Below, one piece after another: positions 24,625-33,030 of a stretch of DNA of 64,000 nucleotides. The notes beneath the pieces were generated by a model. The model was not told the origin of the DNA, made no database searches, and worked only from the letters and a program-made list of their open reading frames with translations. Source of the DNA: Aurantiacibacter zhengii (GTDB taxonomy: Bacteria > Pseudomonadota > Alphaproteobacteria > Sphingomonadales > Sphingomonadaceae); NCBI RefSeq assembly GCF_003584125.1, contig NZ_QXFL01000007.1:62001-126000 (forward strand), in the 5' to 3' direction. The position numbers were made by a program, and so were the translations under genes. Each line of letters starts with the position of its first letter. The first letter of the stretch is position 1.

Positions 24625-26877
24625 CTATCTTGCGCCTTCGAGTGCATGACCCAGCGTGATCGTCTGCCCGGAGGTCGAGATCTGGTAAGGCTCGCCCCTG
24701 CGCTCCTGAATGGTCGCCATATGGGCTCGAATCTGGTCTTCCAGATCGCTAGGGCAGGCGTCAGCGTAGGTGTCGTAGATGCCGATTTGCTGGTCTGTCA
24801 GATCGTGTTTCAGCACTTCGTATTCGACACCGGCGAAGCTGAGTGCGCGAGCCTGATAAAGACCCAAAGCCTTCAGATCGCGCGAGACGAGTTCCATTGC
24901 GGCTATTCCGCCCGAACGGATCTGGCTGATGAAGTCCTCGCGGTTGGAGAAGGCAGTGCCGGGACCCCACAGGCCGAGACGAACGGCATAGGCCAGATTG
25001 TTCACGTCCGATGCTCCGGTGGCAGAGGCGTAAAGGACGCGGGCATCCGGGAGGTGGTTCTGAAGGAGAACGCCTGCGATACCCTGCAGCGACCCTGCCT
25101 TGGCACCGCGGGCGCCCTCCCCGCCGGCGACGCCGCCCATTTCATGGCTCTCGTCGAATGCGATGACGCCTTCGAAGTCGGTGCCTGCCCAGTCGAGGAG
25201 TTGCTTCAGGCGGGTTGCGTCCTGGCGCTGGCTGCGCAGCGTCGGGTAGGTCACGAAAACGATGCCGTCGCGAAAAGGAAGTTCGTCATCGATCTTCCAG
25301 CTCGAAAGCGGTTGGATGTCCGCCGGAAGCCCGCCGATCGCGGACCAGTCGCGTCGGGCGTCTTCGAGAAGGCTTTCGTTCTTGGAGACCCAGATTGCCT
25401 GACGACGGCCCGCGAGCCAGTTGTCGAGGATGCAAGCGGCAACCTGCCGCCCCTTCCCCGCCCCGGTGCCATCGCCTAGGAAATAGCCCTTGCGATAGGC
25501 TCTGCCGTCTTCGGACAGCGAAAGCCCTACGCCTTCATCGGACGGGGTGAACTTGCCGGGGAGGAATTGCGTCCAGGCATTGCCGGCATAGATGATCGTC
25601 TCGAGCTGTGCCTCGGAGAGCTGTGCGTCTGTCAGGATGCGGTCGTGCAGACGCGGGACATAGTCCGGTACCGGGGCCGGAATCGAACCCATCGCGACGC
25701 TCTCGACCAGAGGCGTCGGGTGTTCGCGCGAGCCTTCGATATCGATGCGACTGGGCCGATAGGGAACGTAGACCCCTGATTGCGTACCGAGCGCGCGCGG
25801 CGCCTCGAGCTTGGCATATTCGACGGGGACGATCTCGCGGACCGAGATCTTGCGTTCGACCCGCGGCGTCGTCCGCGGCTTGGCGCGCATCGACTTGAAG
25901 AGGCTGGTCGCCTTCGGCTTGGGCTGCGGGGGCACTGACGTGCGCTCGGGGAGAACCGTCGCTCGTTTCACGATGGGAAGACAGTCTGCAAGTTCGCGGA
26001 CGGTATCGCGCGCGATGATCGATGGTTTCGAGTTCCCTGGTGTCTTGTCGATCACCATCAAGCGCACGGCCACGCTGGTGCCCTGCTTGTGATAGCATTT
26101 CGCGAGCCTAGCGGAGGTCTGTACGGTGCAGTTCGTAAAGGTCTCCTCGTAGATCCGGATCATCTTGGCGCTGGTGGTGAACCAGTCGGGCATGATCGCC
26201 ACGACCCGGCCGCCGGGACTGAGCTTCGAGAGCGCGGCCCGCAGATGGCGGACAGCGGCGTATTCATCGACGCCCCTGCCCTGCGAGCGGGAGAACGGGG
26301 GGTTCATGAGGATCAGCGTCGGCCGAAGTTCGGGCGCGGCCAGCGAGGTCAGCATGGCGCCGTCGAAGCCGGTGATGGTCGCACCAGCGAAAAGGAGTTT
26401 CAGCTTCTCGCGCCGGCGCGGATCGAGCTCGTTGAGGTGCAGTTCCTCGACGCTCGGCAACATGCTGACGAGAGACCCGTGGCCGGCACTCGGTTCGAGG
26501 ACGATATCCCCGCTGCGAGGCTGCGCGGCGATCATCGCGAGGCCTGCAAGGTCTGCCGGGGTCGAAAACTGCTGGAAGCGGATCTGATCCTCGCTTCTGA
26601 CAGTTTGGGTCGGCAGGGAGTCGACCAGGTCGGAGATCGAGGAAATGTCGGTGCGCTCAACGGGCCCGAGTTCGGTCAGGTGAAGTGCAAGCCCTGCTTC
26701 CAGTAGGTCGTAGGCATCGCGCTGGGTCCATGTCCCGTTCGCCGATGTGCAGCCGTGCAGCCCTTCCATCGTCTCGAAGAGCTTCTTTTTCGAAAGACGG
26801 GCATTGCCGATATCAGCAGCCACGGTTTCGATAGCGCCTTTGAGGCGCTGTTCGGAAATGTCGAAGAGGTCGGTCAC
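24625..26877 (-). CDS. Strawberry-notch-like methylase/helicase, apparently shortened
   Basis: A 750 aa protein. The first half is a class I DNA methyltransferase-like domain (VLEPSAGHGSLVSMLPSV near 150, then ILMNPPFSRSQGRG). The second half begins the strawberry-notch P-loop region (FLGDGTGAGKGRQVAACI Walker A, IAFDESHEMGG Walker B). Full-length relatives on such plasmids are about 1400-1500 aa and add a C-terminal helicase domain. Here it is missing: shortly after VEYEVLKHDLTDQQIGIYDT the sequence changes to an unrelated 40-residue tail. GTG start behind CAGGAG. It is probably an internal in-frame deletion, with loss of helicase function. Confidence 0.78.
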   Translation of the reverse strand: MTDLFDISEQRLKGAIETVAADIGNARLSKKKLFETMEGLHGCTSANGTWTQRDAYDLLEAGLALHLTELGPVERTDISSISDLVDSLPTQTVRSEDQIRFQQFSTPADLAGLAMIAAQPRSGDIVLEPSAGHGSLVSMLPSVEELHLNELDPRRREKLKLLFAGATITGFDGAMLTSLAAPELRPTLILMNPPFSRSQGRGVDEYAAVRHLRAALSKLSPGGRVVAIMPDWFTTSAKMIRIYEETFTNCTVQTSARLAKCYHKQGTSVAVRLMVIDKTPGNSKPSIIARDTVRELADCLPIVKRATVLPERTSVPPQPKPKATSLFKSMRAKPRTTPRVERKISVREIVPVEYAKLEAPRALGTQSGVYVPYRPSRIDIEGSREHPTPLVESVAMGSIPAPVPDYVPRLHDRILTDAQLSEAQLETIIYAGNAWTQFLPGKFTPSDEGVGLSLSEDGRAYRKGYFLGDGTGAGKGRQVAACILDNWLAGRRQAIWVSKNESLLEDARRDWSAIGGLPADIQPLSSWKIDDELPFRDGIVFVTYPTLRSQRQDATRLKQLLDWAGTDFEGVIAFDESHEMGGVAGGEGARGAKAGSLQGIAGVLLQNHLPDARVLYASATGASDVNNLAYAVRLGLWGPGTAFSNREDFISQIRSGGIAAMELVSRDLKALGLYQARALSFAGVEYEVLKHDLTDQQIGIYDTYADACPSDLEDQIRAHMATIQERRGEPYQISTSGQTITLGHALEGAR

Positions 26878-26941
26878 GGTCTGCTCCTGATGCTGATCCG
26901 CAACCAATCCTCCCCCTCCCCTTCTCTGTTCTTCGAAGCCC

Positions 26942-27781
26942 CTATGCGCCGGTGTTTTCGTTGACCTCCGCCCAGTCGGCCGCGGCTCGTGGGGGCGGAT
27001 CGCGAAGAACGCGGCGCTCCGGAGTCTCGTGCGCCGCGACGGCTGCAAGGGCCGCCAGCCTTCCTGCCCGGTTGTTGTCCTCGGCTATTACGAGAGTTGC
27101 CACCCCGTCCGGGATGCGGACCAGAGGCAATCGCTCGGCCCCCAGCGTGCTCCAGCACGGCGTGCCTTTCAGCTTTGTATATGCAGCGGCATCCTCCATG
27201 CTTTCCGCCAGAGCGAGTGTGGTGCCCTTCATGATTGGCGACCAGGCCGCCATGCCCGGTCGTCCGAGCATGTATTTACCCTTATGTGACAGTCCTCCCG
27301 GACCGAGCGCGATACGCTGGATAGCCTTGATCTTCACCCCTTCCCGCGCGGCCACAAGCAGGGCCGGCCTGAAGACGGCATTTGGCTTGCGGCCGAACGG
27401 ACATCGTGCGTGATAACGCAAGTCTCTGAGGGACTGAGGAAGGTTGCGTGATCGCAGATAGGCTTCTGCAAGCGTTCCTTTGATTTCGGTAGCCTGGTCC
27501 CAGATGCGCCGCGCATTCTGCGTCGATGCACCCGTTCGGTACTCGGGCGTTGGCGAATTGAAGACCGGTCTGGTTCGTGAGAGTTCGCGAAGAACGTCTT
27601 CACTGCGACACCCGGCGAAGCAATGGACCAGTAGTCCGCGATTACCCTGCCGGATGGAAAGCGACGCCTTTTCGTCGGCATGGGCGGGACAGCGGCACAT
27701 GGCATACGAACCGTGCCACCGCCCCTTCAAGCCGGCGACGAGATCAATGGTTTCCTTGGTAGGCTTGAGAGCGGTAAGCAT
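26942..27781 (-). CDS. Toprim-domain primase-like protein
   Basis: A 279 aa protein with an N-terminal CHC2-type zinc finger (CRCPAHADEKASLSI and LLVHCFAGC) and a C-terminal Toprim domain (ALAESMEDAAAYTKLKG, then TLVIAEDNNRAGRLAALAAV). Such DnaG-like plasmid proteins prime or assist lagging-strand synthesis. The Toprim DxD position reads DNN rather than the usual DND, so metal binding may be altered. It lies between the methylase/helicase gene and the patatin operon, with a GGGGAGGGGGG-rich leader. Confidence 0.82.
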   Translation of the reverse strand: MLTALKPTKETIDLVAGLKGRWHGSYAMCRCPAHADEKASLSIRQGNRGLLVHCFAGCRSEDVLRELSRTRPVFNSPTPEYRTGASTQNARRIWDQATEIKGTLAEAYLRSRNLPQSLRDLRYHARCPFGRKPNAVFRPALLVAAREGVKIKAIQRIALGPGGLSHKGKYMLGRPGMAAWSPIMKGTTLALAESMEDAAAYTKLKGTPCWSTLGAERLPLVRIPDGVATLVIAEDNNRAGRLAALAAVAAHETPERRVLRDPPPRAAADWAEVNENTGA

Positions 27782-27886
27782 GTGACATCAACCTTAAATC
27801 CATCCGCTCTCCCCCCTCCCCCTCCTCGGTCTAGGCGGCACTGAGGGGTTCGATATGGCAGGCCGGCCAGTCAGGATAATGTTGGA

Positions 27887-28909
27887 TTACATGACCCATT
27901 CCGCCCTGCGGCCGAGCATGCCTCTCAGGCGACCGATATCGGAGCCGAGTTGATCTCGGATGCTTGCTGTCGCGAGGGCACTGAGTGTCTTTCGGCTCTG
28001 CTTATCGATCCGGTCGAGGCCTAGGTCTCGCATTTGATCCGGAGAAGCAATCGCATCAATGCGCAGATAATTCGAACCGAGCAGCGCGCGGCTTTCATTG
28101 AGAGCCAACCGTTGTTGCGCATCGAGAGTTAGTTCGAAAAGCCGCTTGGCACCTGTCACGTAGCCCGTTCCGGATGGCGGGCGGATGCGCCGGCCTGCAA
28201 TGGTTTCGACCGTGCCAAGACTGAGGACATGGATATCCTCTCTGCGAAAGCCCGCTTGAAGGCCATCCGAAATGGCCAGGAGATCGGGCGCATTGGCAAT
28301 GAGCCCGCCATCTACAAAATTCTCATCGCCGATAGCGTGTCCGGGGAAATAGGTCGGTGCGGCCGAAGTGGCGAGAGCGGCATCAACAAGCGTCAGGTTT
28401 TGATCGCTGGACGATGTGCGGAACACCGCCGCGTCATCGGTAGTCGCATTAACGCTGGGAATGAGGAGCGATGGGCCTGCGTCGGTCATTGTGAGTTTCT
28501 CGCCGGGGTCATTGAGAATCGTCTTGATTGTCTCTCTCAGGCCGTCATTCGAATATCGGTGGCGAAAAGCCGGTAGCGACAGGCGCGGAATCTTTAGACC
28601 CAATATCCGATTGGTCTTGGGAAAGATTGCGCTGCCGTGTTTTTCGAAAGACAGCCGCAATGAATGGGCTGGGATCCCCGCGGCCAAACCGATTGCAAGG
28701 ATACCGCCGATCGAGGTTCCGGCGATCAGATCAAAGCATTCGCGAAGTTGTTTTCCGGCCCGTCGTTCAAGCTCTTCGAGCAGGATTGCGGTGTATAGCC
28801 CGCGATATCCTCCTCCGGACAGGCATAGCGCCTGATATCGCCCGCCAGCTTCGAATGGCCCGCCCTCGGGCATGACCAATTGATCTTCTGGATCCTGTCC
28901 TTTGGTCAC
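27887..28909 (-). CDS. Patatin-like phospholipase, CapV-like
   Basis: A 340 aa patatin-family lipase with all catalytic features: oxyanion loop GGGYRG (32-37), nucleophile GTSIG (Ser 66) and catalytic Asp in DGG (Asp 200). The overall pattern (ALCLSGGGYRGLYTAILLEE, FDLIAGTSIGG) is close to CBASS effector phospholipases of the CapV type, which degrade membranes when activated by a cyclic dinucleotide. No nucleotidyltransferase gene is present in the window. The GTG start overlaps the TGA of the PIN-like gene (GTGA), so it is the third gene of that operon. It is predicted to be cytoplasmic. Confidence 0.86.
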   Translation of the reverse strand: MTKGQDPEDQLVMPEGGPFEAGGRYQALCLSGGGYRGLYTAILLEELERRAGKQLRECFDLIAGTSIGGILAIGLAAGIPAHSLRLSFEKHGSAIFPKTNRILGLKIPRLSLPAFRHRYSNDGLRETIKTILNDPGEKLTMTDAGPSLLIPSVNATTDDAAVFRTSSSDQNLTLVDAALATSAAPTYFPGHAIGDENFVDGGLIANAPDLLAISDGLQAGFRREDIHVLSLGTVETIAGRRIRPPSGTGYVTGAKRLFELTLDAQQRLALNESRALLGSNYLRIDAIASPDQMRDLGLDRIDKQSRKTLSALATASIRDQLGSDIGRLRGMLGRRAEWVM

Positions 28910-29361
28910 GGATGTTCGACCAATAGCCGGGCGATCTTCTCGTGATAGGGCTGCGGAGCCTCTACAAGAGTACCGCTTCGCGCCAGCGCGGTCGCCACGA
29001 CCATGCGACCGGTCGCCCCTAGCGGCACTTCGCGCTCGGGGTGACCTGAATTGCGAACGATGTATGGCAAGTCGGCGTCCGCTAGCTCGGCCCAGATGCG
29101 CGCGGCCTCGCCATCGAACGGCACCACGCCCTCATGCTCGCGGTTCTTGCCAGTGACGGTGGCCTCAATGCGCCGCAAAGCGCGCATCAGTTTCTCTCTC
29201 TCGGATGCCGACGAGAGCTTTCCGATATAGCGCTGAGCCTGCCCGATCGAAACGACGCTAATTTCCACCGATCCTGCCGGTGCGGTAGTCATCCATTGCG
29301 TGCCGGGAGATTGTTTGCCGAGGATGTCCAACAGGACTTGCGTCGAGAGCAGATACAGCAC
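28906..29361 (-). CDS. PIN-fold (VapC-like) protein lacking the acidic active-site residues
   Basis: A 151 aa protein that follows VapC toxins along its length: MLYLLSTQVLLDIL at the N-terminus, ISVVSIGQAQRYIGKL in the middle and GRMVVATALARSGTLVEAPQ near the end. In active VapC the first motif is LLDTN, the second ends in GEL and the third starts with an Asp; here they are LLSTQ, GQA and GRM. So all conserved acidic residues are gone and nuclease activity is unlikely. GTG start; a Phd-like gene ends eight bases upstream and the patatin gene overlaps its stop. Confidence 0.62.
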   Translation of the reverse strand: MLYLLSTQVLLDILGKQSPGTQWMTTAPAGSVEISVVSIGQAQRYIGKLSSASEREKLMRALRRIEATVTGKNREHEGVVPFDGEAARIWAELADADLPYIVRNSGHPEREVPLGATGRMVVATALARSGTLVEAPQPYHEKIARLLVEHP

Positions 29362-29369
29362 GCTGGCCG

Positions 29370-29759
29370 CTAAGCCTCTTCAGCCATCACTGCAGTTCCA
29401 AAGACAAGGCCCTCATCGTCGAGGGGATCCTGATCTTCCACCATTGCCACCTCGAGCGCTTCGAAACCCGACATTTCAAGCTGGTCGGCAAAGCTCATAC
29501 TCTGGTGAACCGATTCAATGAGAGCGGCGAGACTATCGAGTGAAACCAAGACGTTTTGTGATCCGGCGGTTGCGACCAGTTGAACGCCCCCCTCGCTAAC
29601 CTCGCGGTTGATGGCGCTGAACCGATCCCTGAATGCCCGGACCGCAAGAGGCTCGCCACCCGAAAGTCGACTTAAGGTCCCCATCAATGCGTCTTTGAGA
29701 CGTGCGCTGTCTCGTACAGGCAGATCGCGAATAGCGGCAATCAGATCTATATTTGTCAC
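29370..29759 (-). CDS. Phd-like antitoxin domain protein
   Basis: A 129 aa acidic protein. Residues about 40-85 fit the Phd/YefM pattern (FRDRFSAINREVSEGGVQLV, then QNVLVSLDSLAALIESV). It has an N-terminal helical extension and an acidic C-terminus (VAMVEDQDPLDDEG). GTG start, six bases after a strong AAGGAGAT. As the first gene of a Phd-like / PIN-like / patatin operon, it is the probable DNA-binding and neutralising partner; the paired GTGGCCAC palindromes upstream are the likely operator. Confidence 0.6.
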   Translation of the reverse strand: MTNIDLIAAIRDLPVRDSARLKDALMGTLSRLSGGEPLAVRAFRDRFSAINREVSEGGVQLVATAGSQNVLVSLDSLAALIESVHQSMSFADQLEMSGFEALEVAMVEDQDPLDDEGLVFGTAVMAEEA

Positions 29760-29778
29760 GGCTATCTCCTTGGGAGAG

Positions 29779-29820
29779 GAAATAGCGCCGTGGCCACGCT
29801 TTGTCAATATGTGTGGCCAC
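29779..29820 (-). promoter_or_regulatory. Promoter with paired GTGGCCAC palindromes
   Basis: On the minus strand TTGACA (29807-29802) is 17 bases from TATTTC (29784-29779), directly ahead of the AAGGAGAT ribosome-binding site. GTGGCCAC occurs twice, at 29790-29797 in the spacer and at 29813-29820 just upstream of -35, 23 bases apart. This fits two repressor sites on about the same helix face. Confidence 0.65.
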
Positions 29821-29831
29821 GAAGACGGGAG

Positions 29832-31121
29832 TCAGCAGGGCTTTCGGCGCTTGGCGTAGGAGGTCACGAAGCTTTCCCAAACTCTCAACCATTCCTTTTC
29901 TGTGCGCTTGCGCGAGACGTCGGGGAAGCCGCGTCGAAACTCCCCGGCCATCAAGTCGACATCCCAAGGCGCCCCTTTGTCCCGGCCGATTCTCAGGAAC
30001 GCCTCTTCGCGTTTGCCATACTGAAGTGAGCCGCTCGGAAAAGCTAGCAAGTCTTCGACCGTCTGCTTTGCCGTATTCGGGCCTTTTGTCTTGGCCCCCT
30101 CCCCTCCCCGCTTCTTGCGAGGCTCCACGCCAACAAGGCGCAAGTGCGTGCCGACAAGTTTTTTCTCGAGCGGGGCGGGTGATGGATGAAGCACAACCTT
30201 GCGACCAGACACATCGATGTTGGCATTGGGGTAGACCGAAGAGACCAGTTGCATCGTCTCGCGGACGGTCTGCCTGAATCGCTTGCTGTCCGCTGCGTTG
30301 CCCAGATGCTTCGCAAGTTGATCCCAGGATATCGCCTGTCCGCGACCGGCGGTAACCCGCGGCAAGCGGTAGGCAAGATAAGTGTAGAGGTCGAGCGCCG
30401 TAGGCGTGCCCTTCAACTCGCGGATTGCGACCTCATTAAGCGGGACCGCGTGCTCTACCAGATGTTGGTAGAAGACTTCGGACATACGAATTTCGCGCGC
30501 GAAGGCACCGTCTTTGTCGAGCGAGCCCGCATATTCGTTGGAGATCTTTACGTCACGCACAGCGAAGGCGTTCTGGTCAGTTTCTCCTCCGTCCCAGCGA
30601 ATTTGCCATTCGCAGGCGAGTAGGCGATCGACCTGTTGTTTCATGAGATTGGCCGTACCGCGGGGACCATACGAAATTGTCTGATAGCCGAGCCGCCGCA
30701 TCCAGTCGGTGAAATTTCGACCAAGGAACACGTCGCGCGAACGCTGCTGCACTGCCTGAGAAAGAATATAGATAAGTGCGACGCGCGGGTAAGAGCCAAA
30801 GGGTACGCCAAGGCTCTTCATCACACGCTTGCCATCGACGTCCTGGAGAACCGGCCGGGGATTGATCGCCAATGCATAGCGTCCGTCTTCACGAATGATC
30901 GGCTCGAATTCGTTTTTCGGGCGCTTGGTCGGAAGAGACATCGCGCACAGCGCGGAATGCAAGAACGCGGGAACCGGTTCCTCGTCCTGTACTCGCAGAA
31001 ATGCGTCAAGCGTCAGCTGCGTACCGGCATACTCTGCGAGCTCACGCACCTCGTCGGCCCCGCCGGAAAGCATGGCGAGTGCGTATTGGTGCCCGAGCGG
31101 TGTCCTGTCATCCTGCGTCAT
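29832..31121 (-). CDS. repA: Plasmid replication initiator RepA
   Basis: A 429 aa initiator of the RepA_C-type alphaproteobacterial family. Visible parts are the N-terminal region with RVQDEEPVPAFLHSALCAM, a core with YPRVALIYILSQAVQQRSRD and FLGRNFTDWMRRLGYQTI, and a C-terminal segment with LYTYLAYRLPRVTAGRG. RepA binds iterons and opens the origin. I use the ATG just after GAAGGGGACG; the frame extends upstream a little. It is divergent from parA across the iteron region, a layout in which RepA can control both replication and its own transcription. Confidence 0.88.
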   Translation of the reverse strand: MTQDDRTPLGHQYALAMLSGGADEVRELAEYAGTQLTLDAFLRVQDEEPVPAFLHSALCAMSLPTKRPKNEFEPIIREDGRYALAINPRPVLQDVDGKRVMKSLGVPFGSYPRVALIYILSQAVQQRSRDVFLGRNFTDWMRRLGYQTISYGPRGTANLMKQQVDRLLACEWQIRWDGGETDQNAFAVRDVKISNEYAGSLDKDGAFAREIRMSEVFYQHLVEHAVPLNEVAIRELKGTPTALDLYTYLAYRLPRVTAGRGQAISWDQLAKHLGNAADSKRFRQTVRETMQLVSSVYPNANIDVSGRKVVLHPSPAPLEKKLVGTHLRLVGVEPRKKRGGEGAKTKGPNTAKQTVEDLLAFPSGSLQYGKREEAFLRIGRDKGAPWDVDLMAGEFRRGFPDVSRKRTEKEWLRVWESFVTSYAKRRKPC

Positions 31122-31236
31122 CGTCCCCTTCCCCGATTCGCCGGGTTGTGGTGCTGCGATCAACAACAGGGTTGGATCGGCAAATCAACCCTTTTGGCGA
31201 TTTTTGCGCAATTCTGGCGGTCAAACCTGCAAATCC

Positions 31237-31701
31237 ACCGATGATCTCGGGTCCGTTCGGCGTTCGCAGCGATCTTTCCGAAACGAAATCACAAAATGAA
31301 AACGATTTGCGAATCGGATTCGGAGAAGGAGATTCTTATTAAGTAGGTATGTGCTCCGAGATCATCGGTTCGAAAGCACCGAGATCATTGTATTTTGGCA
31401 CCTAGGTCATCGGTTGCGCTCGCAGATCATCGGTACTTGTCCACAAGTACCCCACCCTGCCCTACCCGCGGGTTTGTGCCGCCGAAAGAGCTCGCAGATC
31501 ATCGGTCATTCGCAAACCCGATGCTAGTTCCGGCCCAAATGGCTCGGAGATCATCGGTAAGGTTGTAGGTATTTTGGCCAAGTCGTTGCCGAAATCTTCA
31601 ACTGGGTCTATTTCTTTCCGAGACTTCCAACGAGGACAGCAGATGGCGACCCAAATTTCTGACACAGCGAGCTCGGAGAACACGGCGACCGATGATCTCC
31701 G
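31237..31701. repeat. Iteron array and probable replication origin
   Basis: The word GAGATCATCGG recurs in one direction at 31354-31369, 31377-31390 (degenerate), 31399-31414, 31419-31434, 31491-31506 and 31543-31558; best consensus CTCGNAGATCATCGGT. Inverted copies occur at 31237-31250 and, inside parA coding sequence, at 31688-31701. An AT-rich stretch (about 31270-31345) and a TTGTCCACA near the DnaA-box consensus (31437-31445) lie among them. This is a typical iteron origin between repA and parA. Confidence 0.82.
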
Positions 31702-32851
31702 TTCCCTTCACCGTAAGTCGTTGGCGATCCTTAAACGGCTGCAGACGCACGCTATGGATCCCGAGACCGGTGAAAAAGCTGGCCCCACCTATTCCATCTC
31801 TAAGGCTGCCGAACTGGTCGATCGGACCGCCTCGGCGATACGCGAGGCCGAACGCGATGGCCGGCTGCCTGAACGCGAGCGAACACCTTCGGGTCATCGC
31901 CTGCCCTATAATCTTGCCGAGCTCGATCACATGCGGGAGGTCTTCGACACCCGGCCTTGGCGAGAGCCTGAGGATATGCCGGCCATCATTTCGGTATCGA
32001 ACTTCAAGGGCGGTGTCGGCAAATCCACGATTGCCGTGCATCTGGCCCAGCATTTTTCAATAAAGGGTTATCGAACGCTGCTGGTGGATTGTGACAGCCA
32101 GGCAAGTTCGACCATGATGTTCGGTTACCGGCCCGATATTGATCTCGGCGAGAATGATACTCTTTACGGACACTTCCATGACCCGGAATTGCTCGGTGTG
32201 CGTTCGATCATCCGCAAGACGCATTTTCATGGCCTCGATCTGCTTCCGTCAAACTTGAAGCTGTACAATCTGGAATATGAAATCGCGGCGCATCTCGCGC
32301 AGACCCGAAGCTTCGACGTAATCGATCTTATCTCGCAAGCTATCGGTGAAGTGGTGCACGACTATGACGTTGTGATCATGGACCCACCGCCAGCCTTGGG
32401 CATGGTTTCCATGGCAGTCTTGCAGGCCGCAAACGCGATGGTGATTCCAATGCCGCCGAGCGTGATCGACTTCTCGTCGACGGTCTCCTTCGTCGACATG
32501 GCCCGAACCACGATGGAGCAACTTGAGCAGCTTGGGGGTAGGGCGCGCCCCGCCTATAATTTTATCCGCGTCGTTGCGAGCCGCGTCGACGAGAACAAGT
32601 CGATGCATCGCGAATTGCTGGCTATGATGCGTGATGTTTTTGGCGGCTCGATGCTCACATCGATCATGCCGACCAGCGCGGAAATCGACAATGCGAGCTC
32701 TCGTCTGAAAACAGTTTTCGAGCTCGATCGACCGGTGACTTCGCGTGACGTGCACATGCGCTGCCTCAAATATCTCACCGCGGTTTGCGACGACATTGAG
32801 CATGATGTTGTCGCGTCTTGGGCGAGTCGGTCCGGGGAGGGCGCGATCTGA
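31643..32851 (+). CDS. parA: Partition ATPase ParA (RepA-type partition)
   Basis: A 402 aa type Ia ParA. The N-terminal 120 residues hold a DNA-binding region (YSISKAAELVDRTASAIREA, then ERDGRLPERERTPSGHRLPY), followed by the deviant Walker A ISVSNFKGGVGKSTIAVHL and the LVDCDSQASSTMMF and VIMDPPPALGM motifs. It uses ATP to position the ParB-parS complex. GAGGA is seven bases before the ATG chosen; an in-frame ATG exists 23 codons upstream. An inverted iteron falls within its first codons. The first parS lies three bases after the stop. Confidence 0.9.
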   Translation: MATQISDTASSENTATDDLRSLHRKSLAILKRLQTHAMDPETGEKAGPTYSISKAAELVDRTASAIREAERDGRLPERERTPSGHRLPYNLAELDHMREVFDTRPWREPEDMPAIISVSNFKGGVGKSTIAVHLAQHFSIKGYRTLLVDCDSQASSTMMFGYRPDIDLGENDTLYGHFHDPELLGVRSIIRKTHFHGLDLLPSNLKLYNLEYEIAAHLAQTRSFDVIDLISQAIGEVVHDYDVVIMDPPPALGMVSMAVLQAANAMVIPMPPSVIDFSSTVSFVDMARTTMEQLEQLGGRARPAYNFIRVVASRVDENKSMHRELLAMMRDVFGGSMLTSIMPTSAEIDNASSRLKTVFELDRPVTSRDVHMRCLKYLTAVCDDIEHDVVASWASRSGEGAI

Positions 32852-32853
32852 TG

Positions 32854-32867
32854 TTGCCACGTGGCAA
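32854..32867. promoter_or_regulatory. parS centromere site 1
   Basis: TTGCCACGTGGCAA, a perfect 14-bp palindrome directly after the parA stop, matches the second copy before parB. Confidence 0.85.
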
Positions 32868-32976
32868 ATTGCGAGGAATAGATTGTATAACAAGGGGTTG
32901 TTGTTACCCTCCCACAAATCGAAACGGATTGTCTTCGGTGCTCTTGCGCGCGGAAATCGATCAATTGCGGGCCAGC

Positions 32977-32992
32977 GTTGCCACGTGGCAAC
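32977..32992. promoter_or_regulatory. parS centromere site 2
   Basis: GTTGCCACGTGGCAAC, a perfect 16-bp palindrome 38 bases before parB. It shares its core with site 1, 124 bases away. Confidence 0.85.
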
Positions 32993-33030
32993 AAGCTCCC
33001 CGCGCGGCGATAAAGTAAGGAGATTAAGCC

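Noticed and set aside
27887-29361. A complete CBASS defence operon
   Set aside because: The patatin is CapV-like, but there is no cyclic-nucleotide synthase, and the partner genes are Phd-like and PIN-like; called as a separate candidate module instead.
31237-31558. CRISPR array at 31.2-31.6 kb
   Set aside because: Repeats are about 16 bases with irregular 4-56 base gaps and lie between repA and parA, so they are iterons.
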